From Roseicyclus marinus (GTDB taxonomy: Bacteria; Pseudomonadota; Alphaproteobacteria; Rhodobacterales; Rhodobacteraceae), in assembly GCF_036322625.1 (NCBI RefSeq), contig NZ_AP027266.1, positions 809,001 through 873,000 of the forward strand: 64,000 nt of DNA. Reading direction: 5' to 3'. The translations under genes were made by a program, and so were the position numbers. The notes below the pieces were generated by a model, which worked only from the letters and a program-made list of their open reading frames with translations, was not told where the DNA came from and did not search any database. How positions within the stretch are numbered: the first letter of the stretch is position 1; each line of letters begins with the position of its first letter. Below, one piece after another: positions 9,353 to 18,215 of the stretch.

Positions 9353-10129
9353 TCAGCGCGGCAGAAGGCCCGCATCCCTCAGGGCGGTCATATGCGAGCG
9401 CGAGGCGGGAATGTCACGTCCCGTCGTCATCGTGAGAATGGCGCGATCCCCCTCGCGGCGCACGGCGCGGACGGCATCGATGGCGATCCAATGCGAGCGG
9501 TGGACCTGCAGGCCCGGCGTGGGCGCCGTTTCCCGGATCGCATCGGCAAGCCGCATCAGGAGCATCGTCTCGCCCCGCGTCGTGCGGATGCGGACATAAT
9601 GATCCTCGACCGACAGCGCGATGAGCGGCCCGCGTTTGTCGAGCGGCAGACGGTCCATCAGGATGGGTTGGGTTTCGACTGGGCCGGCAGGCGCTGTCGC
9701 CTGTCCCTGCAGTTGTAAGAGCAAGCTGGCGATGGCGGCCACAAGAAAGATGGATGCGATGATGGGCATCATGCCGTCATCTTGGGGCCATAGCCCCAGA
9801 AGCACCCCGTTCAGCACGCTCACCAGACCCGTGACCGCGCATGCCGTCGCCATGGCCACGCCTGCGAGCCGGATCGCCCGACCCCGCGCGGCAAGACGGG
9901 GCCGCAGCCAGATGTCGATGGCGGTTCCCGTCGCATAGGTGCTGATCACCACGATCCCCCAATAGCCTGCGCGCGCGGTAAGCGTCAGGCTTTCGAGCGT
10001 GCCGAAGGGACCGGCCAGCACCAGGAGCGCCACGGCCCCGGCCAGACCCGACAGGGTCATCGGTCGCCCAAGATGGGCCCGCAACTCACGAAGCGCGGAT
10101 GACGGCGGGCGGTCAGTCACGAAGTCCAT
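9353..10129 (-). CDS. Membrane-anchored LytTR-family DNA-binding regulator
   Basis: About 258 residues. The N-terminal half has four predicted transmembrane segments (roughly residues 25-45, 52-72, 85-110 and 122-140). The C-terminal ~100 residues form a LytTR DNA-binding domain with the hallmarks [37 protein letters not shown] and [16 protein letters not shown]. LytTR domains bind DNA through beta strands and often control membrane or cell-surface functions. There is no receiver domain, so signalling would come through the membrane part. The ATG at 10129 is chosen; a start at 10156 is possible. It is divergent from the DUF2306 gene. Confidence 0.82.
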   Translation of the reverse strand: MDFVTDRPPSSALRELRAHLGRPMTLSGLAGAVALLVLAGPFGTLESLTLTARAGYWGIVVISTYATGTAIDIWLRPRLAARGRAIRLAGVAMATACAVTGLVSVLNGVLLGLWPQDDGMMPIIASIFLVAAIASLLLQLQGQATAPAGPVETQPILMDRLPLDKRGPLIALSVEDHYVRIRTTRGETMLLMRLADAIRETAPTPGLQVHRSHWIAIDAVRAVRREGDRAILTMTTGRDIPASRSHMTALRDAGLLPR

Positions 10130-10239
10130 CCGTTTCTTGCGAAGGCGCGCTGGCACGGCGGCGCGCGGTCAGAACAGGAGGGTGCCAAAGCCATGCCGCG
10201 CTCACAAGCCGTTGCGCAGCTGACACAGGGAAAGACCCG

Positions 10240-10737
10240 ATGACCGCTTCCGAACTCGCCGCCTTGCCGCTTGCCGTGCATCTGCATCTGTGGCCCGCCC
10301 TCGGCGCGCTGGTGCTTGGTCCCTTTGCCCTGACCCGGCGTCGCCGCGACATCTGGCACAAGGGGGCGGGATATCTCTGGGTCGGGTTGATGGCGCTCAC
10401 GGCGGGCAGCGCCTTGTGGATCGAGGCGGCGGTCCTGCCCATCGGCTATGGATTTGGTCCCATTCACGCGCTGTCGGTGCTGGTGTTCTATGGTTTGTGG
10501 CGCGGCGTTTTCGCGGCGCGCGCGGGCGATGTGGCGACCCATTCCGGCTGGATGCGCGCGCTTTACTGGCAGGCGCTGATCATCGCGGGCAGCTTCACGC
10601 TCTTGCCGGGACGGACGCTCAACACGCTGCTTTTCCCGGAGCGTCCCATGCTTGGGGTGGTCGTGATCTGTGGCGTCGGCTTGGCCCTTTCGATGCGTTT
10701 CATGCGCCTGCGGTCCGTGCGGCGCTTGGTCGGGTGA
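10240..10737 (+). CDS. Small integral membrane protein, DUF2306-like
   Basis: 165 residues with four hydrophobic segments. The segment WHKGAGYLWVGLMALTAGSA, followed by FGPIHALSVLVFYGL and a conserved HSGWMRALYWQALIIAG, is characteristic of DUF2306 membrane proteins, in which His residues inside the membrane recur. The function is unknown. The ATG at 10240 follows a short AGGGAAA ribosome site; the open frame extends further upstream but without a better start. It is divergent from the LytTR regulator, a possible target relationship. Confidence 0.65.
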   Translation: MTASELAALPLAVHLHLWPALGALVLGPFALTRRRRDIWHKGAGYLWVGLMALTAGSALWIEAAVLPIGYGFGPIHALSVLVFYGLWRGVFAARAGDVATHSGWMRALYWQALIIAGSFTLLPGRTLNTLLFPERPMLGVVVICGVGLALSMRFMRLRSVRRLVG

Positions 10738-10756
10738 TGTTCCAGACCTTGCCCAC

Positions 10757-10782
10757 CCCGCCTGCGTGACGGGGCGGGTTTT
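10757..10782 (+). terminator. Weak terminator-like hairpin after the DUF2306 gene
   Basis: CCCGCC at 10757-10762 can pair with GGCGGG at 10773-10778, followed by TTTT. The stem is short, so this is a modest candidate. Confidence 0.4.
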
Positions 10783-10895
10783 CCTGACCCTGCGGCATTT
10801 TTGCCTCGGGTTTCGGACGAGCTGTGCTAGCTTCATGCCCGATAAGGGCCCCGCTGCCGCATTTTGGGCCTGTACCGTGACCTGGAGGGACAAAC

Positions 10896-12239
10896 ATGAT
10901 CGCACGTTTCCTGACCTCGGCCAGCCTTGTTGCTGCGCTTGCGCTTGTGCCGGCCAAGCGGGCCGAGGCCGATGCCGCCGAATTTCTCGGCGGTGCCATC
11001 ATCGGCGGGGTGATCGCCCATGCCTTGACGCAGGGCAACCGCAACACGACGCGGACGACGACCACGACACGGGTCGTGCGCCCCGGCATCCCGGCCACCC
11101 AGCAGGGGCGCGAAACCCAGCTCGCGCTGAACTATTTCGGTTTCAACGCCGGGACCGTGGACGGACAGGTCGGCAACGGGACGCGCGCCGCCATCGAACG
11201 CTTCCAGCGCGCGATGGGCTATCCGGTCAATGGGCGCGAGTTTTCGAGCTACCAGTTCGATTACCTGATGGATGCCTATTACTGGGGCCAGAACGGGGGC
11301 GCGCAGCAGACCGGGCTGGCCGGTCAGCCGCTGCTCTTCGCCTATCGGGACAGCCGCGAGGGGCGGACCCTGCCTGCGGCAGCCCCCCAACCCTTTGCCC
11401 CGCAGCCTTTCGCGCCGCAGCCGCCCGCGACGACCGTCATCGTCAATCCGCAGCCTGCAGCCCCGGTTCCCGCGCCCGGTGTGCTGGCGGCCACGGCACC
11501 GGCGGTCCCGAATCTCTTTGCCAATGCCGCGCCCACGGCCTCGCTGGCCAATACCTGCAATGGCGTGATGCTTCAGACCTCGACGAATGGCGGCTATGTC
11601 ACCCTGGCCAACCTGAGCGATCCCGATTTCGCGCTGAGCGAACAATTCTGCGTCGCGCGGACCTATGCCATGGCACAGGGCGAGCAGCTGATGCAGGCCA
11701 TCGCGGGGCTGTCTCCGGCGCAGATCAGCGACCAATGCGGCCAGTTCACGCAATTGTTCGCCACCCAGATCGACCAGGCCTCCCTGATGCCGCAGGCGCA
11801 GCTGATGCCGCAAGTGACGACTGTCGCGCTGGGCACGGGCATTCCGCCCGCCGATCTGGTGGCCACCGCGCGGGTCTGCCTGTCGGTCGGCTATGCACAG
11901 GACAACATGCGCATGGCGGTGGGATCGGTCCTTGCCCTCGCCGCGATGGGCGAAGTCGCCTATGGCGAACTGCTGGGCCACCACCTGCGCGAAGGGTTCG
12001 GCACGACCACGCGGCCCGATCTTGCCCAGCAATGGTACAATGCCAGCCTGAGCGCGGTGGAACAGGGCGCGCAGCCCGCCTTCATGCCCGGCCAGCCCGA
12101 GCGCACCCAGCTGTTGCGTGCTGCCACGGCGCGGATGCAGGGGGGTGGTGCGATGCCCATGCCCGTGCCCGCGGCCCAGCCGGTTCCGGTTCCGGTGCCC
12201 GTCCCGGTTCCCGTTCCGAGCAGCAGCATCACGCAGTGA
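10896..12239 (+). CDS. Secreted peptidoglycan-binding-domain protein with Pro-rich linkers
   Basis: 447 residues. A Sec signal peptide spans about residues 1-25. A glycine-rich segment (FLGGAIIGGVIAHAL) and a Thr-rich stretch precede a PG_binding_1-type module near residues 68-105 (LALNYFGFNAGTVDGQVGNGTRAAI, shortened here to its core TRAAIERFQRAMGYPV). A Pro/Gln linker contains QPFAPQPFAPQP. The C-terminal part is a helical domain with several Cys residues (CNGV, QFCVART, DQCGQF, RVCLSVG) that I do not recognise. The protein ends in a run of Pro-Val dipeptides. GGAGGGA precedes the ATG. It probably acts at the cell wall; no enzymatic motif is seen. Confidence 0.72.
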   Translation: MIARFLTSASLVAALALVPAKRAEADAAEFLGGAIIGGVIAHALTQGNRNTTRTTTTTRVVRPGIPATQQGRETQLALNYFGFNAGTVDGQVGNGTRAAIERFQRAMGYPVNGREFSSYQFDYLMDAYYWGQNGGAQQTGLAGQPLLFAYRDSREGRTLPAAAPQPFAPQPFAPQPPATTVIVNPQPAAPVPAPGVLAATAPAVPNLFANAAPTASLANTCNGVMLQTSTNGGYVTLANLSDPDFALSEQFCVARTYAMAQGEQLMQAIAGLSPAQISDQCGQFTQLFATQIDQASLMPQAQLMPQVTTVALGTGIPPADLVATARVCLSVGYAQDNMRMAVGSVLALAAMGEVAYGELLGHHLREGFGTTTRPDLAQQWYNASLSAVEQGAQPAFMPGQPERTQLLRAATARMQGGGAMPMPVPAAQPVPVPVPVPVPVPSSSITQ

Positions 12240-12380
12240 TCCCACGCTGACCCTTGGCTTTGTCCGGCCCCCTTTTCAGGCCGGGCAAAGTTTGTTGTGG
12301 GCCGGATGCGAAAAATCGCGTCACACCCTCTTCACAAGCCCGAAACGCTCGGCTAAACGCCTGCCACTACCTGATCACGT

Positions 12381-12467
12381 GCGGTCGTGGCGGAATTGGT
12401 AGACGCGCAGCGTTGAGGTCGCTGTGGGGTAACTCCCGTGGAAGTTCGAGTCTTCTCGACCGCACCA
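12381..12467 (+). tRNA. tRNA-Leu (anticodon GAG)
   Basis: An 87-nt class II tRNA. The acceptor stem GCGGTCG pairs with CGACCGC, followed by discriminator A and an encoded CCA at 12465-12467. The anticodon stem CAGCG/CGCTG encloses the loop TTGAGGT, giving anticodon GAG at 12415-12417 (reads CUC/CUU). A long variable arm (GGGGTAACTCCC) and the T-loop TTCGAGT are present, as expected for leucine. Confidence 0.96.
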
Positions 12468-12477
12468 ATCAGGCCTT

Positions 12478-12507
12478 AAGGCCATGCCGGACGGCCCCGG
12501 CCTTTCT
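12478..12507 (+). terminator. Terminator candidate after tRNA-Leu
   Basis: AAGGCC at 12478-12483 pairs with GGCCTT at 12499-12504 and is followed by a short T-rich stretch. It lies about 10 bp beyond the CCA end. The loop is GC-rich and may fold further. Confidence 0.4.
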
Positions 12508-12570
12508 CCCGTGACACCGACGCCAAGCTATGGTTAGTCGCCTCCGACCATTCAGCGGAGGAGGGCGGTC

Positions 12571-13416
12571 ATGCGGTTCATGCGGATCGGTACGGCAGGG
12601 GCGGAACGCCCCGCCATCTTGGATGCAGCAGGCGTTGCGCGCGATATCTCGACCATCGTGCCCGATATCGGGCCCGAGACGATCGCGGATCTTGGCGCAA
12701 GGCTTGCCGGCGTCGATCTGTCGACCCTTCCCGCGCTCGACATGGCGGGGCAGCGCATCGGGTCCCCCATCGCGCGGCCGCGCAACATCTGGTGCATCGG
12801 GTTGAATTATTCGGACCATGCCGCCGAAGCGGGGATGCCCGTGCCCTCCGAACCCATCGTCTTCAGCAAGCCGGGGAGCGCGCTTTGCGGGCCGAATGAC
12901 CCGATCCTGACTTCGCCCGGCATGACCAAGATCGACTGGGAGGTGGAACTGGGCATCGTGATCGGCGCGCCCGCGCTCGACATCGCGCCGGGGACGGCGA
13001 TGGATCATGTCTTTGGCTATGTCGCGGCCAATGACGTGTCCGAACGCGCCTGGCAGATCGAGCGCGGCGGCCAGTGGATGAAGGGCAAGAGCTATCCAAA
13101 TTTCTGCCCCTGCGGCCCGTGGCTTGTCACCCGGGACGAGATCGCCGATCCGCAGGCGCTGGGGATGGAATTGTCGGTCAACGGGGCGGTCATGCAAAAG
13201 GGCACGACCGCGACGATGATTTTCGGCGTCGCCCATATCGTCGAATACCTGAGCCAATTCGCCCTGCTCGAGCCGGGCGACCTGATCGTCACGGGCACGC
13301 CGCCGGGCGTGGGCATGGGCCAAAAGCCGCCGCGCTACCTTGCCAATGGCGATGTGGTGGAATTGTCCATCGACGGCCTTGGCGCGCAGCGTTCGGAGGT
13401 CAGGGCGCGCGTCTAG
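12571..13416 (+). CDS. Fumarylacetoacetate hydrolase (FAH) family protein
   Basis: 281 residues of the FAH/HpcE fold. The conserved entry IWCIGLNYSDHAAEAG is near residues 72-87; metal-binding acidic residues appear in DWEVELGIVIG, then YVAANDVSERAWQ and the C-terminal GDLIVTGTPPGVGMG. Members hydrolyse or decarboxylate C-C bonds of acylpyruvates and 2-keto-diene acids using Mg2+. The full GVGMG and KG motifs are intact, so it looks active; the substrate is unknown (acylpyruvase or 2-hydroxyhepta-2,4-diene-dioate-type isomerase). GGAGG precedes the ATG. It is a single gene between tRNA-Leu and the convergent ABC exporter. Confidence 0.87.
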   Translation: MRFMRIGTAGAERPAILDAAGVARDISTIVPDIGPETIADLGARLAGVDLSTLPALDMAGQRIGSPIARPRNIWCIGLNYSDHAAEAGMPVPSEPIVFSKPGSALCGPNDPILTSPGMTKIDWEVELGIVIGAPALDIAPGTAMDHVFGYVAANDVSERAWQIERGGQWMKGKSYPNFCPCGPWLVTRDEIADPQALGMELSVNGAVMQKGTTATMIFGVAHIVEYLSQFALLEPGDLIVTGTPPGVGMGQKPPRYLANGDVVELSIDGLGAQRSEVRARV

Positions 13417-13471
13417 TCGCCTTTAGCCGGACGTGGCGGCGGCCCTCTGCGGGTCGCCGCGAACACCGGCG

Positions 13472-15325
13472 TCAAAGCGGTGTGGCGACCCCTGCGGCCT
13501 GCAGATCGTGCAGGCGGGCATAGGCCCCGTTTTTGGCCATCAGATCGGCGTGGCGCCCCTCTTCGATCACGCGGCCCCGGTCGAGCACGACGATCTTGTC
13601 GGCGTCGCGGATCGTGGACAGGCGATGCGCGATCACCAGAGTCGTGCGACCCTCGGCAAGGCGGGCCAAGGCTTCCTGCACCAGCTGTTCGGACCGCGCG
13701 TCGAGCGCCGAGGTCGGTTCGTCGAGCAACAGGATCGGTGCCGCCTTGAGCATGGCGCGCGCAATCGCCACGCGCTGGCGCTGCCCCCCCGACAGGGCGG
13801 AGCCGCGCGGCCCGACGGGCGAATCGAGGCCTTGCGGCAGGTTGTCGGCGAATTCGAGGACCGATGCCGCCTCGGCGGCGGCGCGCACCTCGGCCTCGGT
13901 CGCGTCGAGACGGCCAAGACGGATGTTCTGTGCGATACTGGCATCGAACAGCGCGGTTTCCTGCCCGACGACGGCGATGGCATCGCGCAATCCGTCCAGC
14001 CCAAGCCGGCGCAGCTCGGTGCCGCCGATGGTGATTGCCCCGGCATCGGGGTCGATCAGCCGCGTCAGGAGGCCGAAAACCGTGGTCTTGCCCGCGCCCG
14101 ACGGGCCGACCAGCGCCGTGGTCTGGCCAGCCGCAGCTGTCAGGCTCAGACCTTGCAGGACGGGCAGGCCGTCATAGCCGAAGCGCACATCCTCGAACCG
14201 GATGTCGCCTCGCGGCACAGGCTGCGGATCGCTGGGCGGCAGGATCGTCGGGCGCGCTTCGAGCACGGCGTAAAGCCGGTCGAGCGAGGCGATCCCGGCC
14301 TGGATCTGCCCCGCGATGTTCGACAGCCGCCGGAGCGGATCGAACAGGAGGGCCAGCGCGGTGAAAAAGGACATGAATTCGCCCACGGTCTTTTCGCCCG
14401 CGACGATCTGGCCGCCCCCGAAATAGAGCACCGCGACGAACCCTGCCGCCGAGATCACGTCGATCATCGCCGGATTGGCCGCAAGCCCGCGCTGCGAGCG
14501 GACCGCCTGCCGCAAGAAGGCCTTGACCTCTTCGCCGAAGCGGCCGGTTTCATGGGCTTCCAGCCGGTTCAGCTTGATCGACTGGATGCCGTGGAACATC
14601 TCGTCGAGCTGGGTGGAAAGCCGCGCTGCGGCCTCGCGGCTGGCGGTGGCGGTCTTGCGGATATAGCCCTGGATGGCCATGATCGGCAGCACCAGAAGCG
14701 GCAGGCCGATCAGCGCCAGAAGCGTCCAGACCCAGTCATTGGTCAGCATCACCGTCAGGAGCGAGACCAGCGTGATCGTGTCCCGCCCCAGCGACATGAC
14801 GGTGGAGGAGGCAAGCCCCTGCAGCGCCAGCGTGTCGCCCCGCACCCGTTCGATCAGGGCACCGGGCGGGTTGTCGCGGAAATAGCCGATGTCGAGCGCC
14901 AGAAGATGGGTCACGAGGCGCGATTGCAGCTCTGTCGTGACCTTGAGGCCGATCGTCACGATGATCAGGCGCTGGGCAAAGCCCGCGATGGCGCGCGCCA
15001 CGAAGATCAGCGCGATGGCCAGCGCGATCCAGCCCACCCCATCCATGCTGCCCGCGCCGAACATGTCGTCGAAAAGCGGCTGGACCATGTAGGCCAGAAC
15101 GCCGAGCGTCGCGCCCTCGATGGTCATCAGCACGGCGGCCACGAGCAAGCGGGGCAAGTGCGCGCGCACGTGATCGTGCCACAGACGCCCCAACAGGTGA
15201 CGGGCCTTGGCCTCGGGGTGGGCGGAGGTGGAGACGGCGGTCGGCAGGGTGCGGCTCCGCAGGCGGTGCAAGGTGTCGAGCCCGTGGCTTACGCGATGGA
15301 TGCGGGGCAGACAAGCGGCGGGCAT
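13472..15325 (-). CDS. ABC exporter, MsbA-type (fused membrane and ATPase domains)
   Basis: About 617 residues with the classic half-exporter layout: six transmembrane helices within residues 60-360, then a nucleotide-binding domain. Walker A is GPSGAGKT, the signature is ALSGGQRQRVAIARA, Walker B is ILLLDEPTSALD and the switch His is in VIAHRLST. It resembles MsbA/lipid or drug exporters that work as homodimers. The start at 15325 keeps it clear of the divergent DUF1330 gene (ATG at 15371); the start could lie further in, since only 45 bp separate the two starts and the first ~40 residues are poorly conserved-looking. Confidence 0.88.
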   Translation of the reverse strand: MPAACLPRIHRVSHGLDTLHRLRSRTLPTAVSTSAHPEAKARHLLGRLWHDHVRAHLPRLLVAAVLMTIEGATLGVLAYMVQPLFDDMFGAGSMDGVGWIALAIALIFVARAIAGFAQRLIIVTIGLKVTTELQSRLVTHLLALDIGYFRDNPPGALIERVRGDTLALQGLASSTVMSLGRDTITLVSLLTVMLTNDWVWTLLALIGLPLLVLPIMAIQGYIRKTATASREAAARLSTQLDEMFHGIQSIKLNRLEAHETGRFGEEVKAFLRQAVRSQRGLAANPAMIDVISAAGFVAVLYFGGGQIVAGEKTVGEFMSFFTALALLFDPLRRLSNIAGQIQAGIASLDRLYAVLEARPTILPPSDPQPVPRGDIRFEDVRFGYDGLPVLQGLSLTAAAGQTTALVGPSGAGKTTVFGLLTRLIDPDAGAITIGGTELRRLGLDGLRDAIAVVGQETALFDASIAQNIRLGRLDATEAEVRAAAEAASVLEFADNLPQGLDSPVGPRGSALSGGQRQRVAIARAMLKAAPILLLDEPTSALDARSEQLVQEALARLAEGRTTLVIAHRLSTIRDADKIVVLDRGRVIEEGRHADLMAKNGAYARLHDLQAAGVATPL

Positions 15326-15370
15326 CACGCTATGAGCGGTCCGACCCTGCAACGAGGAGGACAGGAAACC

Positions 15371-15658
15371 ATGCCCAAGGGCTATATCATCGGCCATATC
15401 ACCGTGAACGATCCCGAAGCCTACAAGGAATACGTGGAACGCGACACGCCGATCCTTCTGGGTCTGGGCGGGCAGTTCATCGTGCGCGGCGGACAGGCGC
15501 AGGTGATGGAGGGCGAGACCCTCATGCGCCATGTCGTGATCGAATTCCCGAGCTACGCGGCGGCGCTTGCGGCCTATAACGATCCCGCCTACCAGGAGGT
15601 GGCCGACATCCGTCGCCGCACGGCCGACAGCGTGATCCTCGTCGTCGAAGGCGTCTGA
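15371..15658 (+). CDS. DUF1330 family small protein
   Basis: 95 residues with a dimeric alpha/beta-barrel (ferredoxin-like) appearance: GYIIGHITVNDPEAYKEYVE at the start, HVVIEFPSYAAALAAYNDP in the middle and a C-terminal YQEVADIRRRTADSVILVVEG. This is a strong match to DUF1330, a widespread family without an agreed function, perhaps monooxygenase-like or ligand-binding. A clear GAGGAGGACAGG ribosome site precedes the ATG. It is divergent from the ABC exporter and shares a very short promoter region with it. Confidence 0.88.
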   Translation: MPKGYIIGHITVNDPEAYKEYVERDTPILLGLGGQFIVRGGQAQVMEGETLMRHVVIEFPSYAAALAAYNDPAYQEVADIRRRTADSVILVVEGV

Positions 15659-15748
15659 GACGGCGACAGGCGCAGTGTCGTGGCGGAATTGGGGCAGGGC
15701 GCAAGGCCGGTCCCCAAAATGCCCAGATCGGTTCGCATTGCTGCCCGA

Positions 15749-15770
15749 GACCTTACCTAGACCTTACCAG
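15749..15770 (+). repeat. Tandem AGACCTTACC repeat upstream of the Hint gene
   Basis: Two direct copies of AGACCTTACC lie at 15749-15758 and 15760-15769, about 30 bp upstream of the Hint-domain gene start. They fall in its presumed promoter region. With two copies only, this may be a binding site or chance. Confidence 0.45.
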
Positions 15771-15798
15771 GCAGGGTAGAGTCACAAAGGGTATGTAA

Positions 15799-16458
15799 AT
15801 GTCCGCACCATTCCGCCACGAATTCTTAACCACGCCGCGCGCGCTGGCGCGTGACCCCTCCACCGGGCCCGAAGCGGCCGGGCTGGAGGCCACGGGCTTT
15901 GTCGCGGGAACGCGGATCGCCACGCCCATGGGCTATGTCGCGGTCGAACGGCTCCGGGCTGGCGACAGCGTTCTGACGGCGGATGGACGGCATGCCACGA
16001 TCCTTTGGTCAGGGGCGAGCCAGATGCCGGGACAGGGCGCCTTTGCGCCGGTCCTGATCGAGACGGGCGTCATGGACAACATCCGGCCGCTGCGCGTCGG
16101 ACAGGGGCATCTTGTCCGGTTCGAGGGCTGGCAGGCCGAGCTTCTCTTCGATACCGGGGCCGTTCTGGCCAGCGCGCGGAGTTTCGTGGACGGGGCAGGC
16201 ATCCGGATCGACGACAGCGCCGAGACGGTCACCTATATCCACCTGATGCTGGAGCGCCACGAGATCATCCTGGCCGAGAACGTGGCTTGCGAAACGCTGC
16301 GGCCCGGTGCGGAAACGGCCTTGTTGCTTGCAGGGCTTGCGGCCTGCGCCGAGGCTTTCGAACACCCGGCCTTGCCGATGGTCGATGCGCCCCTGCCGTC
16401 CGAGGCGGCCTTGCCCGTTCTGTCGGAGCGGGAGGAACGGCTGCTGCGCGCGGCCTGA
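15799..16458 (+). CDS. Hint-domain (Hint_2) protein
   Basis: 219 residues. From residue ~32 the sequence FVAGTRIATPMGYVAVERLRAGDSVLTADG is a Hint (hedgehog/intein) fold N-terminal block, quoted here only by its key parts AGTRIATPMG and AGDSVLTADG. A later block, TYIHLMLERHEIILAEN, corresponds to the second Hint motif with the conserved His. The N-terminal nucleophile Cys/Ser of self-splicing Hint domains is not present (Gly precedes FVAGT), as in many short roseobacter Hint_2 proteins. No signal peptide is visible. Its role is unknown; larger relatives are exported Ca-binding proteins. Confidence 0.75.
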   Translation: MSAPFRHEFLTTPRALARDPSTGPEAAGLEATGFVAGTRIATPMGYVAVERLRAGDSVLTADGRHATILWSGASQMPGQGAFAPVLIETGVMDNIRPLRVGQGHLVRFEGWQAELLFDTGAVLASARSFVDGAGIRIDDSAETVTYIHLMLERHEIILAENVACETLRPGAETALLLAGLAACAEAFEHPALPMVDAPLPSEAALPVLSEREERLLRAA

Positions 16459-16480
16459 GCACAGGGGCGGGCGGGACGGG

Positions 16481-17410
16481 TTATCCCAGAATCCAGATCC
16501 AGGCCGAGGCGGCCAGCACGGTCAGGGCCGTGCCGATGAGGATCGAAGAGGCCACGACCCGCCGCGCCGCGCCATACATGTCGGCGAAGATGTAGGTGTT
16601 CACGCCCGGCGCCATGGCCGCCGTGATCACCGCGGCGCGCAGCTGCCCCTGCGAGAGATTGCCGATCGTGCTGCCCATGGCAAAGGCGATGGCCGGATGC
16701 AGCACGAGCGAGATGGCGCAGATCATCGCGATCACGCCCGCGTCGCCTTCGGGCTTGTAGCGGTAGAGCACACCGCCAAGGCCGAAGAGCGCTGCGGGCA
16801 GCGCAGCCCGGATCATCAGGGCGAGCGCGTCATCGACGACGCCCGGAATGGGCAGGCCCGAGAGGTTCACGACAAAGCCAAGCCCGATGCCGATCATCAG
16901 CGCATTGCTGAAGATCCCCTTGAGCACCCGTGTGGCAAGCCGGGGCCCGCCCGCTTCGGCCCGGACGATTTCCATCGTGATGATCCCGAGCAGGTAGCAA
17001 AAGGGCGCATGCAGCGCGATGATCGCGTAATTCGGCCCAAGGCTGTCGATGCCATAGGCGCTTTCCCCGATGGCCAGGCCCAGAAGGACGGAATTGGCCA
17101 TGAGGCCGCAAAAGCCGATCACCACGCTGTCGATCATCGGGCGGCGAAAGATCAGCCTTGCGCCGAGCATCCCCACGAAAAAGCTGATGGTGGAGCCGGT
17201 ATAATAGCTGACCAGAAGCGACAGGTCGAAATCCGCCCCCAGATCCAGCGTCGCGATGGCCGAGAAGAGCAGGCAGGGAATGGCGAATTTCTGGGTGAAG
17301 ACCATCAGCCCGTCGACGGCGCTGTCGGCGAAAAGCCGGGCCCAGACCGCAAGGTAGCCCGCGCCCACGACCAGAAAGACGGGCACGACGATGGCAAGGA
17401 TATCGAGCAA
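16481..17410 (-). CDS. AEC-family transporter (auxin efflux carrier fold)
   Basis: 309 residues with about ten hydrophobic helices in two five-helix halves, each with a polar break. The start (MLDILAIVVPVFLVVGAGY) and the PAALFGLGGVLYRY and MAPGVNTYIFADMYG motifs are typical of AEC transporters, which export organic acids such as malate or malonate. The predicted start is a TTG at 17410, 4 bp after the stop of the upstream MBL gene, with GAGGT at ribosome-binding distance. It is the last gene of the SPOR-to-AEC minus-strand run. The substrate is not predictable. Confidence 0.83.
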   Translation of the reverse strand: MLDILAIVVPVFLVVGAGYLAVWARLFADSAVDGLMVFTQKFAIPCLLFSAIATLDLGADFDLSLLVSYYTGSTISFFVGMLGARLIFRRPMIDSVVIGFCGLMANSVLLGLAIGESAYGIDSLGPNYAIIALHAPFCYLLGIITMEIVRAEAGGPRLATRVLKGIFSNALMIGIGLGFVVNLSGLPIPGVVDDALALMIRAALPAALFGLGGVLYRYKPEGDAGVIAMICAISLVLHPAIAFAMGSTIGNLSQGQLRAAVITAAMAPGVNTYIFADMYGAARRVVASSILIGTALTVLAASAWIWILG

Positions 17411-17414
17411 TCGC

Positions 17415-18212
17415 TCAGACCTCGTAGGTGAGGGTCAGGCCGTCATGGGCGGGCGTGACGTGATCGGGGGTTTCGGCGGCGACGGTCGCGTAATCGAGGT
17501 CGATATGCATGTTCGTCAGCACGGCGCGGCGGGGTTTCGCACGCGCGATCCATTCGAGCGAGCGGTCCAGATGCGCGTGGCTGGGATGGGGCGTGCGGCG
17601 CAGCGCGTCGAGGATCCAGCAATCGAGACCCTCAAGCACCGCCCAGGCCGGATCGGGGATGTCGGAGACATCGGGCAGGTAGGCCAGGTCGCCGATGCGA
17701 AAGCCGAGCGCGTCGATATTGCCGTGTTCCACCTCGAACGGGGTCAGGGTGATCGCCCCGCCCTTGCCCGTGATCGTCACATCGCCCTCGATCGCGTTCA
17801 GGTCGAGGATCGGGGGATAGGCGGAATTGGGCGGTTGCACGAAGGCATAGCCGAAGCGGTTCAGAAGGTCGTTCTGGGTCGGGCCATCGGCCCAGACCGG
17901 CAGGCGGCGGCGCATGTTGAAGACGATCATGCGCAGATCGTCGATCCCGTGGACGTGATCGGCATGGGCATGGGTGAAGACGACGGCGTCAAGCTCGCCG
18001 ATCCCGGCATCCAGAAGCTGGGCGCGCAGATCGGGGGAGGCGTCGATCAGAACGGCGGTTTCGCCCGCCGTATCGCGCCGCCGGATCAGGAGCGAACAGC
18101 GCCGCCGGGCGTTTTTGGGATTGGTCGGATCGCAATCGCCCCAATGCCCGCCCAGACGCGGCACACCGCCCGAAGACCCGCAGCCGAGGATGGTGAAGCT
18201 CAGTTGGGCCAT
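17415..18212 (-). CDS. MBL-fold metallo-hydrolase (PhnP-like)
   Basis: 265 residues with the metallo-beta-lactamase metal motif THAHADHVHG near residues 80-89 and the N-terminal LGCGSSGGVPRLGG typical of the PhnP/RNase Z-like branch. Further metal-binding residues are in VEHGN and YLPDVSD and the terminal TNMHIDLDY. Such enzymes hydrolyse phosphodiesters, for example cyclic ribose phosphates. It starts 3 bp after the tatD stop and is translationally close-packed with both neighbours, as is common in this group. Confidence 0.85.
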   Translation of the reverse strand: MAQLSFTILGCGSSGGVPRLGGHWGDCDPTNPKNARRRCSLLIRRRDTAGETAVLIDASPDLRAQLLDAGIGELDAVVFTHAHADHVHGIDDLRMIVFNMRRRLPVWADGPTQNDLLNRFGYAFVQPPNSAYPPILDLNAIEGDVTITGKGGAITLTPFEVEHGNIDALGFRIGDLAYLPDVSDIPDPAWAVLEGLDCWILDALRRTPHPSHAHLDRSLEWIARAKPRRAVLTNMHIDLDYATVAAETPDHVTPAHDGLTLTYEV

Positions 18213-18215
18213 GGG

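Noticed and set aside
12160-12225. Pro-Val repeat at the end of the peptidoglycan-binding protein as a tandem repeat locus
   Set aside because: The DNA is a short imperfect CCGGTT/CCGGTG run that simply encodes a Pro-Val tail; too short to call a variable repeat.
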